Positions 51,309 through 60,970 of a stretch of 64,000 nt of DNA are shown piece by piece. Numbering within the stretch: position 1 is the first letter of the stretch; the number at the start of each line of letters is the position of its first letter. The stretch spans positions 2,003,001 through 2,067,000 of the forward strand of contig NZ_JAAAPL010000001.1 of NCBI RefSeq assembly GCF_011317445.1, given 5' to 3'. Below the pieces are notes generated by a model. The model was given only the letters and a program-made list of their open reading frames with translations. It was not told the DNA's origin and ran no database searches. The position numbers were made by a program, and so were the translations under genes. Source of the stretch: Chelativorans multitrophicus (GTDB lineage: Bacteria; Pseudomonadota; Alphaproteobacteria; Rhizobiales; Rhizobiaceae).

Positions 51309-51892
51309 CCGTTCCCGTCGGGCTGATAGGAGGGTGTGCGAGCCTCGATCTCCTTCAGCCACCGCGCCGAGATCATGATTCCCGCCAGCACATAGACGAG
51401 CGGGCAGGCGATCAGCATCATAAGGCCGGCAAGCTGCTGGTCAGGCACAAGAGCGGCAGGATCGATCCTGCCGCCAAGGCACAGCTCCGCCGCGGCGATA
51501 TACAGCGAGCGAGGCGCGAAGGTGAGCAGGACCCCGAGCAGGCAGAAAAGCTTGCCGGTAAATAGCAATGCGCCGAGCGCCTGCCAGCGCGCGGCCTCCG
51601 CCTCGTTGAGGATCACGCGCCAGAACCAGAGCGCGGCGGCAAACAGCGAAAGATGCATGATCATTTCGCCGCCCGGCGCCGCATAGGCGAAGGCCATGGC
51701 AGACGGCAGATGCCAGAACCAGAGAAGCGCGATTTGCAATAGAGCCGCCAGCCCGATCCACCGCGCTTCCCTAGGCTGCGCCGTGTCGCCCCTGAAGAAC
51801 CGCAACGCCATGGCCGCGATTGGCGCTGCGATGTTCATCGCCACTATGTGTATAGCCATGTGTTGGGCAAGGAATCCGCCGGTCTCCAACAT
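51305..51892 (-). CDS. ctaG: Cytochrome c oxidase assembly protein CtaG (caa3 type)
   Basis: A 195-residue multi-span membrane protein of the caa3_CtaG family, first gene of the oxidase operon. HMAIHIVAMNIAAPIAAM near the start and LWFWHLPSAMAFAY in the centre are typical; about five membrane helices follow. It is shorter than the common 280-residue members. The family is thought to assist CuB insertion. An EcfG-like promoter ends only about 10 bases before the ATG, so the mRNA may be nearly leaderless, or translation may start at the ATG at 51859. Confidence 0.82.
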   Translation of the reverse strand: MLETGGFLAQHMAIHIVAMNIAAPIAAMALRFFRGDTAQPREARWIGLAALLQIALLWFWHLPSAMAFAYAAPGGEMIMHLSLFAAALWFWRVILNEAEAARWQALGALLFTGKLFCLLGVLLTFAPRSLYIAAAELCLGGRIDPAALVPDQQLAGLMMLIACPLVYVLAGIMISARWLKEIEARTPSYQPDGNG

Positions 51893-51901
51893 GACTGGAT
51901 G

Positions 51902-51926
51902 AACGGACCAGGGCTGAACTTGTTCC
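51902..51926 (-). promoter_or_regulatory. EcfG-type promoter of the oxidase operon
   Basis: Read leftward: GGAAC (51926-51922), 16 bases, CGTT (51905-51902), an exact consensus match placed directly in front of ctaG. Confidence 0.75.
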
Positions 51927-51965
51927 CGGGCCGGTTTTAACGCCCGCAGCCCCTAATCCTTACAG

Positions 51966-51984
51966 CAATTTAATTATGTAATTG
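51966..51984. promoter_or_regulatory. AT-rich inverted repeat before the RND efflux genes
   Basis: CAATT (51966-51970) and AATTG (51980-51984) with 9 bases between, in a notably AT-rich patch about 115 bases upstream of the efflux start. It could be an operator or just promoter AT-richness. No regulator gene is adjacent. Confidence 0.3.
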
Positions 51985-52095
51985 GTGAAACTAGGCTAAA
52001 TCTTGCCCTACGTAACATCTACAAAGTTGGCACCGCTGCAGGAGGAGAGCACGGGGTCGATTCGGTCGCCTTGGCGGCCAAACCCGGAGAATGGA

Positions 52096-53262
52096 ATGTC
52101 TTGGTGGAAGCAGGCCCTCTTATGTCTCTTCATCCTCGCGGCTGCGGCGGTGGTCTGGTACCATTTTTTCCCCGGAGCCCGGCAGATGGTCGCCGATGTT
52201 GGCCTCGTGCAGGCGCCGGCCGAGGCAGCGCCTTCCCCTGAAGGCAGGGCCGGATCTGGCAGGCAGGGCGGGCCCGGTGGGCCGGGTGGACGCGGTCAGG
52301 CAGCGATCGTTTCCGCTCCCGTCATGAGCGCCACCATCAATGACCGGCTGACTGCAATTGGCAACGGTAAAGCGTTGCATACCGTGGGCGTGCGCCCGTT
52401 CACGTCTGGCCGCCTGACAGAGATCCTCGCTGAACCGGGCGCTGTCGTCGAGGCAGGCGACGTGATCGCGCGCATGGATTCCGAAGCCGAGAGCATCGCC
52501 GTCGATCGCGCGCAGATCGCTCTGGACGATGCCCGTGCCTCCCTAGAACGCATGACGGCGCTGCGGTCATCCAATACCGCGACGGCCGTGCAGCAGACCG
52601 AGGCAGAACTTGCCGTGCGCAACGCGGAGCTGGCACTGCGCGAGGCGAAGCTTGCGCTTGAGCGTCGCGACATTGTCGCGCCCATCGGCGGCATCGTCGG
52701 CATTCTTCCCGTTTCTCCCGGCGATTACGTCACATCCTCCGACCAGATCGCCGCGATCGACGATCGATCCGAGATCCTGGTGGACTTTTGGGTGCCTGAG
52801 CGCTTCGCCAGGATGATTGAGGTCGGTGCGCCGCTTTTAGCCGAATCGGTCGCCCGGCCGAACGAGAAATACCAGGGCCAGGTCAGCGCCATTGACAATC
52901 AGGTGGATACGGCCAGCCGCACGCTTCATGTCCAGGGGCGCATATCCAATCCCGCCGATACGCTGCGTTCCGGCATGGCCTTTCGCGTTACCATGCAATT
53001 TCCGGGTGAAAGCTTTCCTGCGGTCAATCCGCTGGCGGTCCAATGGAGTACGGAAGGCCCCTATGTCTGGGCGGTGCGCGATGGCATGGCGCAGCGCCTG
53101 CCGGTGCGCGTTATCCAGCGCAATTCCGACAGCGTTCTGGTGGACGGCGATTTTGCCGATGGCGACCTGGTGGTGGTCGAAGGCGTGCACGCGGTGCGTG
53201 AGGGGCAGCCCATAGCAGTGGCGGGCGGCGAAGGCCGCGGCCGTCCTGCGCGCGGTTCCTGA
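52096..53262 (+). CDS. RND efflux periplasmic adaptor (membrane fusion protein)
   Basis: A 388-residue adaptor that would bridge the inner-membrane pump to an outer-membrane channel. One N-terminal membrane segment (WWKQALLCLFILAAAAVVWY), a Gly/Pro-rich linker, then the biotinyl-lipoyl half-motifs (RLTEILAEPGAVVEAGDVIA and DIVAPIGGIVGILPVSPGDY) flanking a coiled-coil hairpin, then beta-barrel and membrane-proximal parts. The ATG at 52096 follows GGAG by 6 bases. It lies 16 bases before the pump gene. Confidence 0.93.
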   Translation: MSWWKQALLCLFILAAAAVVWYHFFPGARQMVADVGLVQAPAEAAPSPEGRAGSGRQGGPGGPGGRGQAAIVSAPVMSATINDRLTAIGNGKALHTVGVRPFTSGRLTEILAEPGAVVEAGDVIARMDSEAESIAVDRAQIALDDARASLERMTALRSSNTATAVQQTEAELAVRNAELALREAKLALERRDIVAPIGGIVGILPVSPGDYVTSSDQIAAIDDRSEILVDFWVPERFARMIEVGAPLLAESVARPNEKYQGQVSAIDNQVDTASRTLHVQGRISNPADTLRSGMAFRVTMQFPGESFPAVNPLAVQWSTEGPYVWAVRDGMAQRLPVRVIQRNSDSVLVDGDFADGDLVVVEGVHAVREGQPIAVAGGEGRGRPARGS

Positions 53263-53278
53263 GCCTGGGGGCAGAGAA

Positions 53279-56200
53279 ATGAGCGAGAAGAACTTCGAGA
53301 AAGCGGCCGATGGAATGACCGCGCTGTTCGTGCGCCGCCCGGTCTTCGCTTTTGTGATCAATACGCTGATTGTGGTCGCGGGGCTCGCCGCACTTTTCGG
53401 CGTGGAAGTTCGTGAACTGCCGGATGTGGATCGGCCCGTCATCTCCGTGACGACAACTTTCGACGGCGCCGCCGCTGAAACCATCGACCGGGAGATCACC
53501 GCAGCGGTCGAAGGGGCAGTGGCGCGTGTGCCGGGCGTGTCCGCGATCTCGTCCTCCTCCTCCTTTGGCAGAAGCCGTGTCACGATTGAGTTCCGCGAAA
53601 CCGTCGATCTGAATGCGGCAGCGTCCGACGTGCGCGATGCCGTCGGCCGGATCCAAAATCAGCTGCCCGAAGACGCCGACGCTCCCATCGTCGTCAAGGC
53701 TGACGACAATGCCGATGCCATCATGCGGCTCGCCGTCACCTCGGACCGGATGAACATCGAGGATATGACGCTTTATGTCGACGACGAGATTGTCGACAAG
53801 CTGGCGGCCGTTCCGGGCGTCGCCGACGTGCAGGTCTACGGCGACCGCACCAAGATTTTTCGTGTTGATATCGACCAGTCGCGCCTTGCAAGCCATGGCA
53901 TGACGGTGGGAGATATCGCAAGCGCGGTCGAAACCGTCGCCTTCGATAGCCCCGCCGGCTCGCTGACCAGCAACACGCAAGATCTAATCGTGCGTGCTAC
54001 CTCATCCATCACCACCCCCGAGGAAATGGAGAACATCAAGCTCTCGCCGAATGTGCGCCTCGGAGATGTAGCCACCGTAACCCTTGGCCCGGACGAGGGC
54101 GAAAGCCGCCTGCGCACCAATGGACAGCTGGGCATCGGGCTCGGCATCGTGCGCCAGGCGCAGTCCAACACGCTCGAAATTTCAGAGGGCGTCAGGCAGG
54201 CGGTTGACGACCTGGCGAAAACCATGCCGGAGGGCATGTCCATCTCGATTACCAGCGACGATGCCATTTTTATCAACGGCGCCATCCATGAGGTCGAGAT
54301 CGCCCTTCTTATTTCGGTCACCATCGTGCTCGGGGTCATCTATCTTTTCCTGCGCGACTGGCGGGCCACCATCATTCCCGGCATTGCCATTCCCGTCGCC
54401 CTCATCGGCACGATCGCCGCAATTTACCTGGTCGGCTTCTCCGTAAACATCCTGACCCTGCTGGCCCTCGTGCTTGCCACCGGGCTTGTCGTGGACGACG
54501 CCATCGTCGTGCTCGAGAACATCGTGCGCCGGCGCAATCAAGGTATGGGCCCGCGCGCCGCGGCCGTTCTCGGCACGCAGGAGGTTTTCTTTGCCGTCAT
54601 CGCGACCACGGCAACCCTGATCGCGGTTTTCGTGCCGCTGTCCTTCCTCCCCGGCCAGGCGGGGGGGCTATTCAAGGAATTCGGCTTTGTACTGGCCTTC
54701 GCGATGCTCCTTTCGTCGGTTGTTGCTCTCTCGCTCTGCCCCATGCTCGCATCGCGCATGCTGTCATCGGGCGAGTTGCATGGCGAAACGAGCGACGGTC
54801 CGATCAGCCGTATTGGGGCAGCCCTAGCGAAGCTATATGCCCGCACCCTGCATTTCTGCCTGGATGCACCTGTGATCGTCATCATCGTGTCGCTGCTCTT
54901 TGCCGGGGCAGCATACGCCGTTTTCGGAAACATCAGGTCCGAGCTCACGCCGCCCGAAGACCGTTCCATCGCGATGATGCGTGTCTCTGCTCCGCAGGGC
55001 GTGAGCATCGATTATCTTGCCGGAAAAATGCGCGAGATCGAGGCAGCGATCCAGCCGCTGCGCGACGGCGGGGAAATCCGCACGACCTTCTCAATTACGG
55101 GCCAGGGAGGATCGAACAGCGCCTTCCTGATGCTCGGGCTTGCGCCTTGGGAAGAGCGTGAGCGCTCCCAGCAAGAGATTCTGGAGGATGTGAACGCGCG
55201 CGCGGCGCGGATCGCCGGTGTGCGCGCCTTTGCCTTTCAGCCCAACAGTCTGGGCATCCGCGGCTCTGGAAGCGGCCTGCAATTCGCCGTCGCCGGTAAC
55301 AACTATGAAAGGCTGACCCAGGCGGCGCAGGCGATCATAGCCGATATGGAAAGCGACCCTGGGTTCGATCAGCCACGGCTAACCCAAGACGCCACGCAGC
55401 CGCAGTTGAAGGTGGAGGTGGACCGAGAGCGGGCAGCGGACCTCGGCATAGATATCGAGGGCCTCGGCCAGGCGATACAGTCACTGCTCGATGGGCGCAA
55501 AATCGCCGACCTTTTCATCGACGACAAAAGCTACGACGTGAAGCTCGTTTCCACCACGAACCCGATCAACGACCCGACCGATCTTGAAAACATCTTCATC
55601 AGGACAGGCGACGGGCGGTTCGTGCCTTTATCCACCGTCACCACCCTTCGGGAAGAACCTGTACCGCCCTCGCTGAACCGCGAGGAGCAATTGCGGGTGG
55701 TTCGCATCACCTCCGGCTTGGCGCAAGATTTTCCTCTCGGTGAAGCACTTCAGCGCGCGGAGGAGATTGCGGCTGCCCATCTGCCGTCCGGCGCCCGGAT
55801 CATTCCTCTGGCGGAGGCCGCGACCCTTGGTGAGACCGGCAACAGCATGCTCACAACTTTCGGCTTCGCGCTGGTCATCATATTGCTGGTGCTGGGGGCG
55901 CAGTTCGAGAGCTTCGTCAGCGCCCTCATCATCATGGCGACAGTGCCGCTGGGGCTTGCCTGCGCCGTTTTCGCGCTCCTTCTTACGGGAACCAGCCTGA
56001 ACGTCTATAGCCAGATCGGCCTTGTTCTTCTCGTCGGCATCATGGCGAAGAACGGCATTCTCGTCGTGGAGTTCGCCAATCAGCTGCGCGACCGCGGCCT
56101 TAAGGTGAGAGAGGCTGTGGAACAAGCGGCCCTGATCCGCCTGCGCCCTGTAATGATGACCATGATCTGCACCGTCGTTGGCGGCGTGCCTCTTGTGCTC

Positions 56201-56401
56201 GCTTCCGGCGCAGGGGCCGAGGCGCGCATCGCGCTCGGCTGGGTGATCGTGGGTGGCCTCGGCCTTTCCGCGCTTTCCACCCTTTACCTGACGCCAGTTG
56301 CCTATCTGCTGCTCGGGCGCTTCATCACACCGAAGGTCGAAGAGGAAGCACGCCTCGACCGCGAACTGACACAAGCGGCCACGACGAATACTAAGATCTA
56401 G
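53279..56401 (+). CDS. RND multidrug efflux transporter (HAE1/AcrB-like)
   Basis: A 1040-residue proton-driven exporter. It has two halves with six membrane helices each and large periplasmic loops. The proton-relay acidic pair is in GLVVDDAIVVLEN (TM4) and the matching Lys in VGIMAKNGILVVEF (TM10). The sequence is closest in style to the MdtB/MexF-like HAE1 group. No outer-membrane channel gene follows, so a shared TolC is likely. Substrate unknown. Confidence 0.95.
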   Translation: MSEKNFEKAADGMTALFVRRPVFAFVINTLIVVAGLAALFGVEVRELPDVDRPVISVTTTFDGAAAETIDREITAAVEGAVARVPGVSAISSSSSFGRSRVTIEFRETVDLNAAASDVRDAVGRIQNQLPEDADAPIVVKADDNADAIMRLAVTSDRMNIEDMTLYVDDEIVDKLAAVPGVADVQVYGDRTKIFRVDIDQSRLASHGMTVGDIASAVETVAFDSPAGSLTSNTQDLIVRATSSITTPEEMENIKLSPNVRLGDVATVTLGPDEGESRLRTNGQLGIGLGIVRQAQSNTLEISEGVRQAVDDLAKTMPEGMSISITSDDAIFINGAIHEVEIALLISVTIVLGVIYLFLRDWRATIIPGIAIPVALIGTIAAIYLVGFSVNILTLLALVLATGLVVDDAIVVLENIVRRRNQGMGPRAAAVLGTQEVFFAVIATTATLIAVFVPLSFLPGQAGGLFKEFGFVLAFAMLLSSVVALSLCPMLASRMLSSGELHGETSDGPISRIGAALAKLYARTLHFCLDAPVIVIIVSLLFAGAAYAVFGNIRSELTPPEDRSIAMMRVSAPQGVSIDYLAGKMREIEAAIQPLRDGGEIRTTFSITGQGGSNSAFLMLGLAPWEERERSQQEILEDVNARAARIAGVRAFAFQPNSLGIRGSGSGLQFAVAGNNYERLTQAAQAIIADMESDPGFDQPRLTQDATQPQLKVEVDRERAADLGIDIEGLGQAIQSLLDGRKIADLFIDDKSYDVKLVSTTNPINDPTDLENIFIRTGDGRFVPLSTVTTLREEPVPPSLNREEQLRVVRITSGLAQDFPLGEALQRAEEIAAAHLPSGARIIPLAEAATLGETGNSMLTTFGFALVIILLVLGAQFESFVSALIIMATVPLGLACAVFALLLTGTSLNVYSQIGLVLLVGIMAKNGILVVEFANQLRDRGLKVREAVEQAALIRLRPVMMTMICTVVGGVPLVLASGAGAEARIALGWVIVGGLGLSALSTLYLTPVAYLLLGRFITPKVEEEARLDRELTQAATTNTKI

Positions 56402-56508
56402 AGCCTTTCACGGCTCTGGATCCGCACTCCTGCTGACGCACGGATGACATCGAGCGTGCAACGAGGTATCTCTGCGCGCGTTTTTGCAACACCCTACAGC
56501 AGACGGGA

Positions 56509-57009
56509 GTGCGGTCATTGTCTAGGCAAGCGGTGCGAATCGAAGATGCGCTGGCCATGGTGGGTAAGGAGGTAGGTATCTCCAGCTGGCGCACGGTCTC
56601 CCAGGAGATGATAGACCAGTTCGCCGCCGCCACCGACGATCATCAGTTCATCCATACCGACCCCGAGCGCGCCGCGCGCGAAACCCCGTATGGGGGCACC
56701 ATCGCGCACGGCTTTCTTACGCTTTCACTCCTATCCACTCTTATATTCGAGGCGGTGCCGCCGCTCGAAGGAACGTCGATGGGCATGAATTTCGGGTTTG
56801 ACCGCATACGTTTCCTCAACCCGGTGAAATCCGGGGGGCGCATCCGCGGCCGATTCCTTCTCGCGCATATGAAGGTGCGGCCATCGGGCATCATCGAGAC
56901 CCACTACGACGTCACCATCGAAATTGAGAATTCGTTGAAGCCGGCCCTTACCGCTCGTTGGCTGACCTTGGCATTGCCAGAAGAGCTTCCCGGACAATCT
57001 GCTGCTTGA
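56509..57009 (+). CDS. MaoC-like (R)-specific enoyl hydratase
   Basis: A 166-residue hot-dog fold hydratase. WRTVSQEMIDQFAAATDDHQ FIH contains the catalytic Asp/His pair typical of R-specific enoyl-CoA hydratases, with GGTIAHGFLTLSLL as the second signature. It would hydrate enoyl-CoA in fatty-acid or PHA metabolism. The start is uncertain: GTG 56509 or TTG 56518, both behind a GGGAG-like stretch. The next gene, an SDR, may act in the same pathway. Confidence 0.86.
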   Translation: MRSLSRQAVRIEDALAMVGKEVGISSWRTVSQEMIDQFAAATDDHQFIHTDPERAARETPYGGTIAHGFLTLSLLSTLIFEAVPPLEGTSMGMNFGFDRIRFLNPVKSGGRIRGRFLLAHMKVRPSGIIETHYDVTIEIENSLKPALTARWLTLALPEELPGQSAA

Positions 57010-57093
57010 AAGCTCTTACTTTGATGTTTCTTCTGTCTGCAATTGCTTGACGGCGATCCCTCAAACCGTGAAAAGACCGCCGGGGGCGATCCG

Positions 57094-57927
57094 ATGAAGC
57101 AAGTCGCTGGCGGTGGACGGCGCGAGTCGAGTGAATTGGAGCGAAGTTTGAATGGTCCATTTAGCGGTCTGACGGTGCTCCTCACGGGCGCCGCAGGCGG
57201 TTTCGGAAGGTGCCTGGCGAGGAGATTGGCAGCCGACCGCGCGCGCCTCGTACTGTCTGATCTTCATGAGGAACCGCTCGCCGAGCTTGCGCGCTCGCTC
57301 GATACGGAGGTGGCCTTTCTTGCCGGCGACATCTCGGAGGAGGCGACAGCCGAAAAGCTTGTGGCGCTCGCACAAGAGCGCTTCGGGAGCCTGGATATCG
57401 CGATCAACAATGCCGGCATCGCGCAAACCTTCGTAAAGCTGCACCTTATCCCCTCGGACGAGGCGCGCCGGGTGATTGAAGTTGATCTCTTGGGCGTCTT
57501 CTATGCGATGAAGCACCAGCTTCCCGCGATGGAACGCCAATTCCGGCACGACAAGCGCCGCCGGGCCATCGTGAATATTGCTTCCGTCGCAGGGCTGACG
57601 GGCGCGCCGCGGCTTGCCATCTATTCGGCGGCCAAGCATGGCGTAATAGGCCTGACGCGCACGGCGGCGGCCGAATACGCAGCGAAAGGCGTGCGGATCA
57701 ATGCTGTCTGCCCGTCCTATGCGCGGACGAAAATGGTGATGGGGGCGCTCGCGATGTCGCCCGCGGAGCCCAGTGATGCCGAGGCTGGCCTCACGCGCGA
57801 CGTTCCGATGAAGCGGCTTGCCGAAATCGACGAGGTGGTGGAGGTAATTCTCTTTGCCGCCAATCCGAAAAACAGCTTCATGACCGGCCAGGCACTCGCC
57901 GCCGATGGCGGCGTGCTGGCCACGTGA
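57094..57927 (+). CDS. Short-chain dehydrogenase/reductase (FabG-like)
   Basis: A 277-residue classical SDR. TGAAGGFG binds the cofactor, NNAGI is the structural motif, the Ser is in IASVAGLTG and the catalytic Tyr-Lys are in YSAAKHG; the C-terminal FMTGQALAADGG is usual. It probably reduces a 3-keto or oxidizes a 3-hydroxy acyl or alcohol substrate. GGGGG lies 8-12 bases upstream of the ATG at 57094. It is 84 bases after the MaoC gene. Confidence 0.9.
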   Translation: MKQVAGGGRRESSELERSLNGPFSGLTVLLTGAAGGFGRCLARRLAADRARLVLSDLHEEPLAELARSLDTEVAFLAGDISEEATAEKLVALAQERFGSLDIAINNAGIAQTFVKLHLIPSDEARRVIEVDLLGVFYAMKHQLPAMERQFRHDKRRRAIVNIASVAGLTGAPRLAIYSAAKHGVIGLTRTAAAEYAAKGVRINAVCPSYARTKMVMGALAMSPAEPSDAEAGLTRDVPMKRLAEIDEVVEVILFAANPKNSFMTGQALAADGGVLAT

Positions 57928-57977
57928 AGAACGGCGGAAGCCGGTCTTCCGTCCGGAGCTGCACCGATCAAGAACTT

Positions 57978-57993
57978 AGGCCGCAGAGCGGCC

Positions 57994-57994
<1 letters not shown>
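57978..57994. terminator. Short bidirectional hairpin between convergent genes
   Basis: AGGCCGC (57978-57984) and GCGGCCT (57988-57994) with a 3-base loop; on the plus strand ATTTTTC follows about 8 bases later. It overlaps the stop codon of the leftward repeat protein. It is weak as a terminator. Confidence 0.45.
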
Positions 57995-58752
<758 letters not shown>

Positions 58753-58983
58753 GTGCAGGTACTCGTCCGCGACAACAATGTTGACCAGGCGCTTCGCGCG
58801 CTGAAAAAGAAGATGCAGCGCGAAGGCATTTTCCGCGAGATGAAAATGCGCGGCCATTATGAAAAGCCGTCTGAAAAGCGGGCACGGGAGAAGGCAGAGG
58901 CCGTGCGGCGCGCACGCAAGTTGGCGCGCAAGCGCGCCCAGCGGGAAGGCCTCGTCAGTGGACGGCCGGCGGCGGCGCGCTGA
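58753..58983 (+). CDS. rpsU: 30S ribosomal protein S21
   Basis: A 76-residue basic ribosomal protein: [20 protein letters not shown] is the S21 signature, followed by [20 protein letters not shown] and an Arg/Lys-rich tail. It takes part in translation initiation on the small subunit. The start is GTG with AGGA 6-9 bases upstream. A terminator follows. Confidence 0.96.
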   Translation: MQVLVRDNNVDQALRALKKKMQREGIFREMKMRGHYEKPSEKRAREKAEAVRRARKLARKRAQREGLVSGRPAAAR

Positions 58984-59022
58984 GCGCCCACATTTTGTCC
59001 TTTTCAGCAGCTTACATAACCG

Positions 59023-59058
59023 AGGTGGCGCGATCGAACATCGCCGCCACCTTTTTTA
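59023..59058 (+). terminator. Rho-independent terminator of rpsU
   Basis: AGGTGGCG (59023-59030) pairs with CGCCACCT (59045-59052), with inner CGAT/ATCG pairing, then a six-T run (59052-59057). Confidence 0.88.
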
Positions 59059-59118
59059 TTGCGGCGCTCTGGCTGGATGCGCCCGCGGATGCGGCAGATT
59101 TGGAAAGGACGGGAGTTG

Positions 59119-59994
59119 ATGGCTGAAGGTGTAATGGCGCAGAACGCAACCCATTCCCGAGTGCGAACGGCTCTGGTGTTCGTTGCTCTGATGAGCTTGG
59201 CAGCTTGCAACACGACCGATCCCGTGACGGACCTGACACGCATCGACACCGCGCAGGGATCGGAGGAAAACATCGCCTCGCTCAGCGCCGTCATCGAGCG
59301 TACGCCAAACGACCCCGAAGCTTATAATATCCGCGGCGCTGCCTATGGGCGGGGCGGCAATTACCGCGAGGCGCTCAAGGATTTTGACAGGGCAATTCAG
59401 CTCGACCCGCGCTCCTTCCGGGCTTATGCGAACCGGGCGCTGATCTATCGTTACATGGGCGATCAGCAGCGGGCGCTAGCGGATTACAACCAGGCGATCG
59501 CCCTTAACGCCAGCTACGACGTCGCCTATATCGGCAGGGGCGAACTTTACCGCCTCGCCGGGCGCTCCACGGAAGCCTTCCAGGATTTTGAAAAGGCGAT
59601 CCAACTCGATACCACGGACCCGCGCGCATACCATCGCCGCGGCCTTCTCTATCAAGCAAGCGGCCAGCATCAATATGCGATCGAGGATTTCGCCAAGGCG
59701 ATCTCCCTCGCCCCCGATCAGCCCTATGGCTACAATGGCCGCGGCCTTTCTTATCTCGCCCTGGGCGATGACGAGAATGCCTTCACGGATTTCAACACCG
59801 CCATCCGTTTGAATGAACAGCTGGCGGAAAGCTGGGCAAATCAGGCGCTCGTCTACGAGAAGCGCGGCGAAATGGATAAGGCGGCACGCTCTTATGCGCG
59901 CGCTTTGAGCCTCGATGCCAACTACACACCGGCCCGCGACGGCGTCGCAAGAACGCAAGGTGCGGGCGGCGCGGCGACGGCATCCAGGACCTGA
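59119..59994 (+). CDS. TPR-repeat lipoprotein
   Basis: A 291-residue protein. An N-terminal signal peptide ends in a lipobox-like LAAC (about residue 30) after a hydrophobic stretch. The rest consists of about six tetratricopeptide repeats (for example YNIRGAAYGRGGNYREALKD, then AYANRALIYRYMGDQQRALA). It would sit in the periplasm or outer membrane as a protein-interaction scaffold, in the style of NlpI. GGGAG precedes the ATG at 59119; ATG 59134 is possible. The gene after rpsU is of this type in several rhizobia. Confidence 0.88.
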   Translation: MAEGVMAQNATHSRVRTALVFVALMSLAACNTTDPVTDLTRIDTAQGSEENIASLSAVIERTPNDPEAYNIRGAAYGRGGNYREALKDFDRAIQLDPRSFRAYANRALIYRYMGDQQRALADYNQAIALNASYDVAYIGRGELYRLAGRSTEAFQDFEKAIQLDTTDPRAYHRRGLLYQASGQHQYAIEDFAKAISLAPDQPYGYNGRGLSYLALGDDENAFTDFNTAIRLNEQLAESWANQALVYEKRGEMDKAARSYARALSLDANYTPARDGVARTQGAGGAATASRT

Positions 59995-60021
59995 GTTCCG
60001 GGCTCCATCCAACATTCCTGC

Positions 60022-60047
60022 GGAACTATCCTTGCGCAGCCGCTGTT
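60022..60047 (+). promoter_or_regulatory. EcfG-type promoter of the DUF992 gene
   Basis: GGAAC at 60022-60026, 18 bases, GTT at 60045-60047. The predicted start lies about 25 bases before the ATG at 60079. Confidence 0.65.
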
Positions 60048-60078
60048 CTAAAGCGGCAACGGAAGAGGAGTTTCAGCC

Positions 60079-60570
60079 ATGAACAGGAGCGCCATAGCCG
60101 CGTTTGGAGCGGTGATCGCCCTATCGGCTTCCACGTCCTTCGCAACCCCTCAGCAGCGCACGGAGATCGGCACCCTTGATTGCCTTATCCAGGGCGGCGT
60201 CGATATCGGCTTTGTCACCTCCAAGGAACTTTCCTGCACCTTCCAGCCTGCGGATTCCGCCAGGCCGCCGGAAAGCTATATCGGGGTGGTAAGAAAATTC
60301 GGGCTGGAGGCAGGCGCCACCGGTGAAAGTGTGATGCGGTGGATCGTGCTGGCTCCCACCGTCACAGATCCCTACGCACCCGGATCGCTGGCCGACAATT
60401 ATGTGGGTCCAAGTGCTGAAGTGACAGCGGGCATCGGAGGCGGCGCCAACATTCTGGTGAGCCAAACCAGCAAGAACCTGATCCTCCAGCCGATAAGCCT
60501 GCAGGCTCAGACCGGGCTCAATGTGGCCATCGGCGTCAGCGAATTCCAGCTCCGCTCGACTGCCCTGTGA
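60079..60570 (+). CDS. Secreted DUF992 protein
   Basis: A 163-residue protein with a signal peptide (about residues 1-22, cleavage after SFA) and the DUF992 domain: EIGTLDCLIQGGVDIGFVTS, SCTFQPADS and YIGVVRKFGLEAGATGESVM; a Gly-rich ASVTAGIGGGAN-like stretch follows. The two Cys could form a disulfide in the periplasm. Function is unknown. AGAGGAG precedes the ATG. Confidence 0.88.
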   Translation: MNRSAIAAFGAVIALSASTSFATPQQRTEIGTLDCLIQGGVDIGFVTSKELSCTFQPADSARPPESYIGVVRKFGLEAGATGESVMRWIVLAPTVTDPYAPGSLADNYVGPSAEVTAGIGGGANILVSQTSKNLILQPISLQAQTGLNVAIGVSEFQLRSTAL

Positions 60571-60610
60571 GACAAAGCCCCTCCTTTGGCGCACGGCCGG
60601 CGGAGCTGGC

Positions 60611-60850
60611 TCAAGCAAAGGCGCCGCCCAACAGGAGAGTTAAAAGCCCCAGCACGAACAGGGCCGCGCCAGGCCAGTTATGCGTGAAGCCAAGGAACCT
60701 AAGGCCCTGTCGCGGCGGTTCTAGCGTGCTGTCTTGGGCACCATGGCGCGACCTTGGCGGGTCACTCAGCCTTCTGGTCCAGAGAGTGGAATAAGCCATC
60801 TGCAGAAGGCCAAGGATGACCAGCAGCGCGCCTAGCCAGATTACGACCAT
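60611..60850 (-). CDS. Small two-span membrane protein
   Basis: A 79-residue protein with membrane segments at about residues 3-22 and 55-76 and a polar loop between. AGGAGG lies about 8 bases before the ATG at 60850; an upstream frame to 60871 is less likely. I do not recognise a family. Confidence 0.7.
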   Translation of the reverse strand: MVVIWLGALLVILGLLQMAYSTLWTRRLSDPPRSRHGAQDSTLEPPRQGLRFLGFTHNWPGAALFVLGLLTLLLGGAFA

Positions 60851-60911
60851 TTCTCCGCCTCCTCTCTGCACAGCCTATCTAGGGCAGCATTTCGAGGCGG
60901 CTACAAAGGCG

Positions 60912-60938
60912 AAAAGCCCGGCGCAAGGCCGGGCTTTT
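60912..60938. terminator. Bidirectional terminator after pntB
   Basis: AAAAGCCCGGC (60912-60922) pairs with GCCGGGCTTTT (60928-60938) around a 5-base loop, so T-runs follow on both strands. It ends the pnt operon (leftward). Confidence 0.88.
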
Positions 60939-60970
60939 CTTGCATGGTTCGAACCATGGCGCGGTAACCG

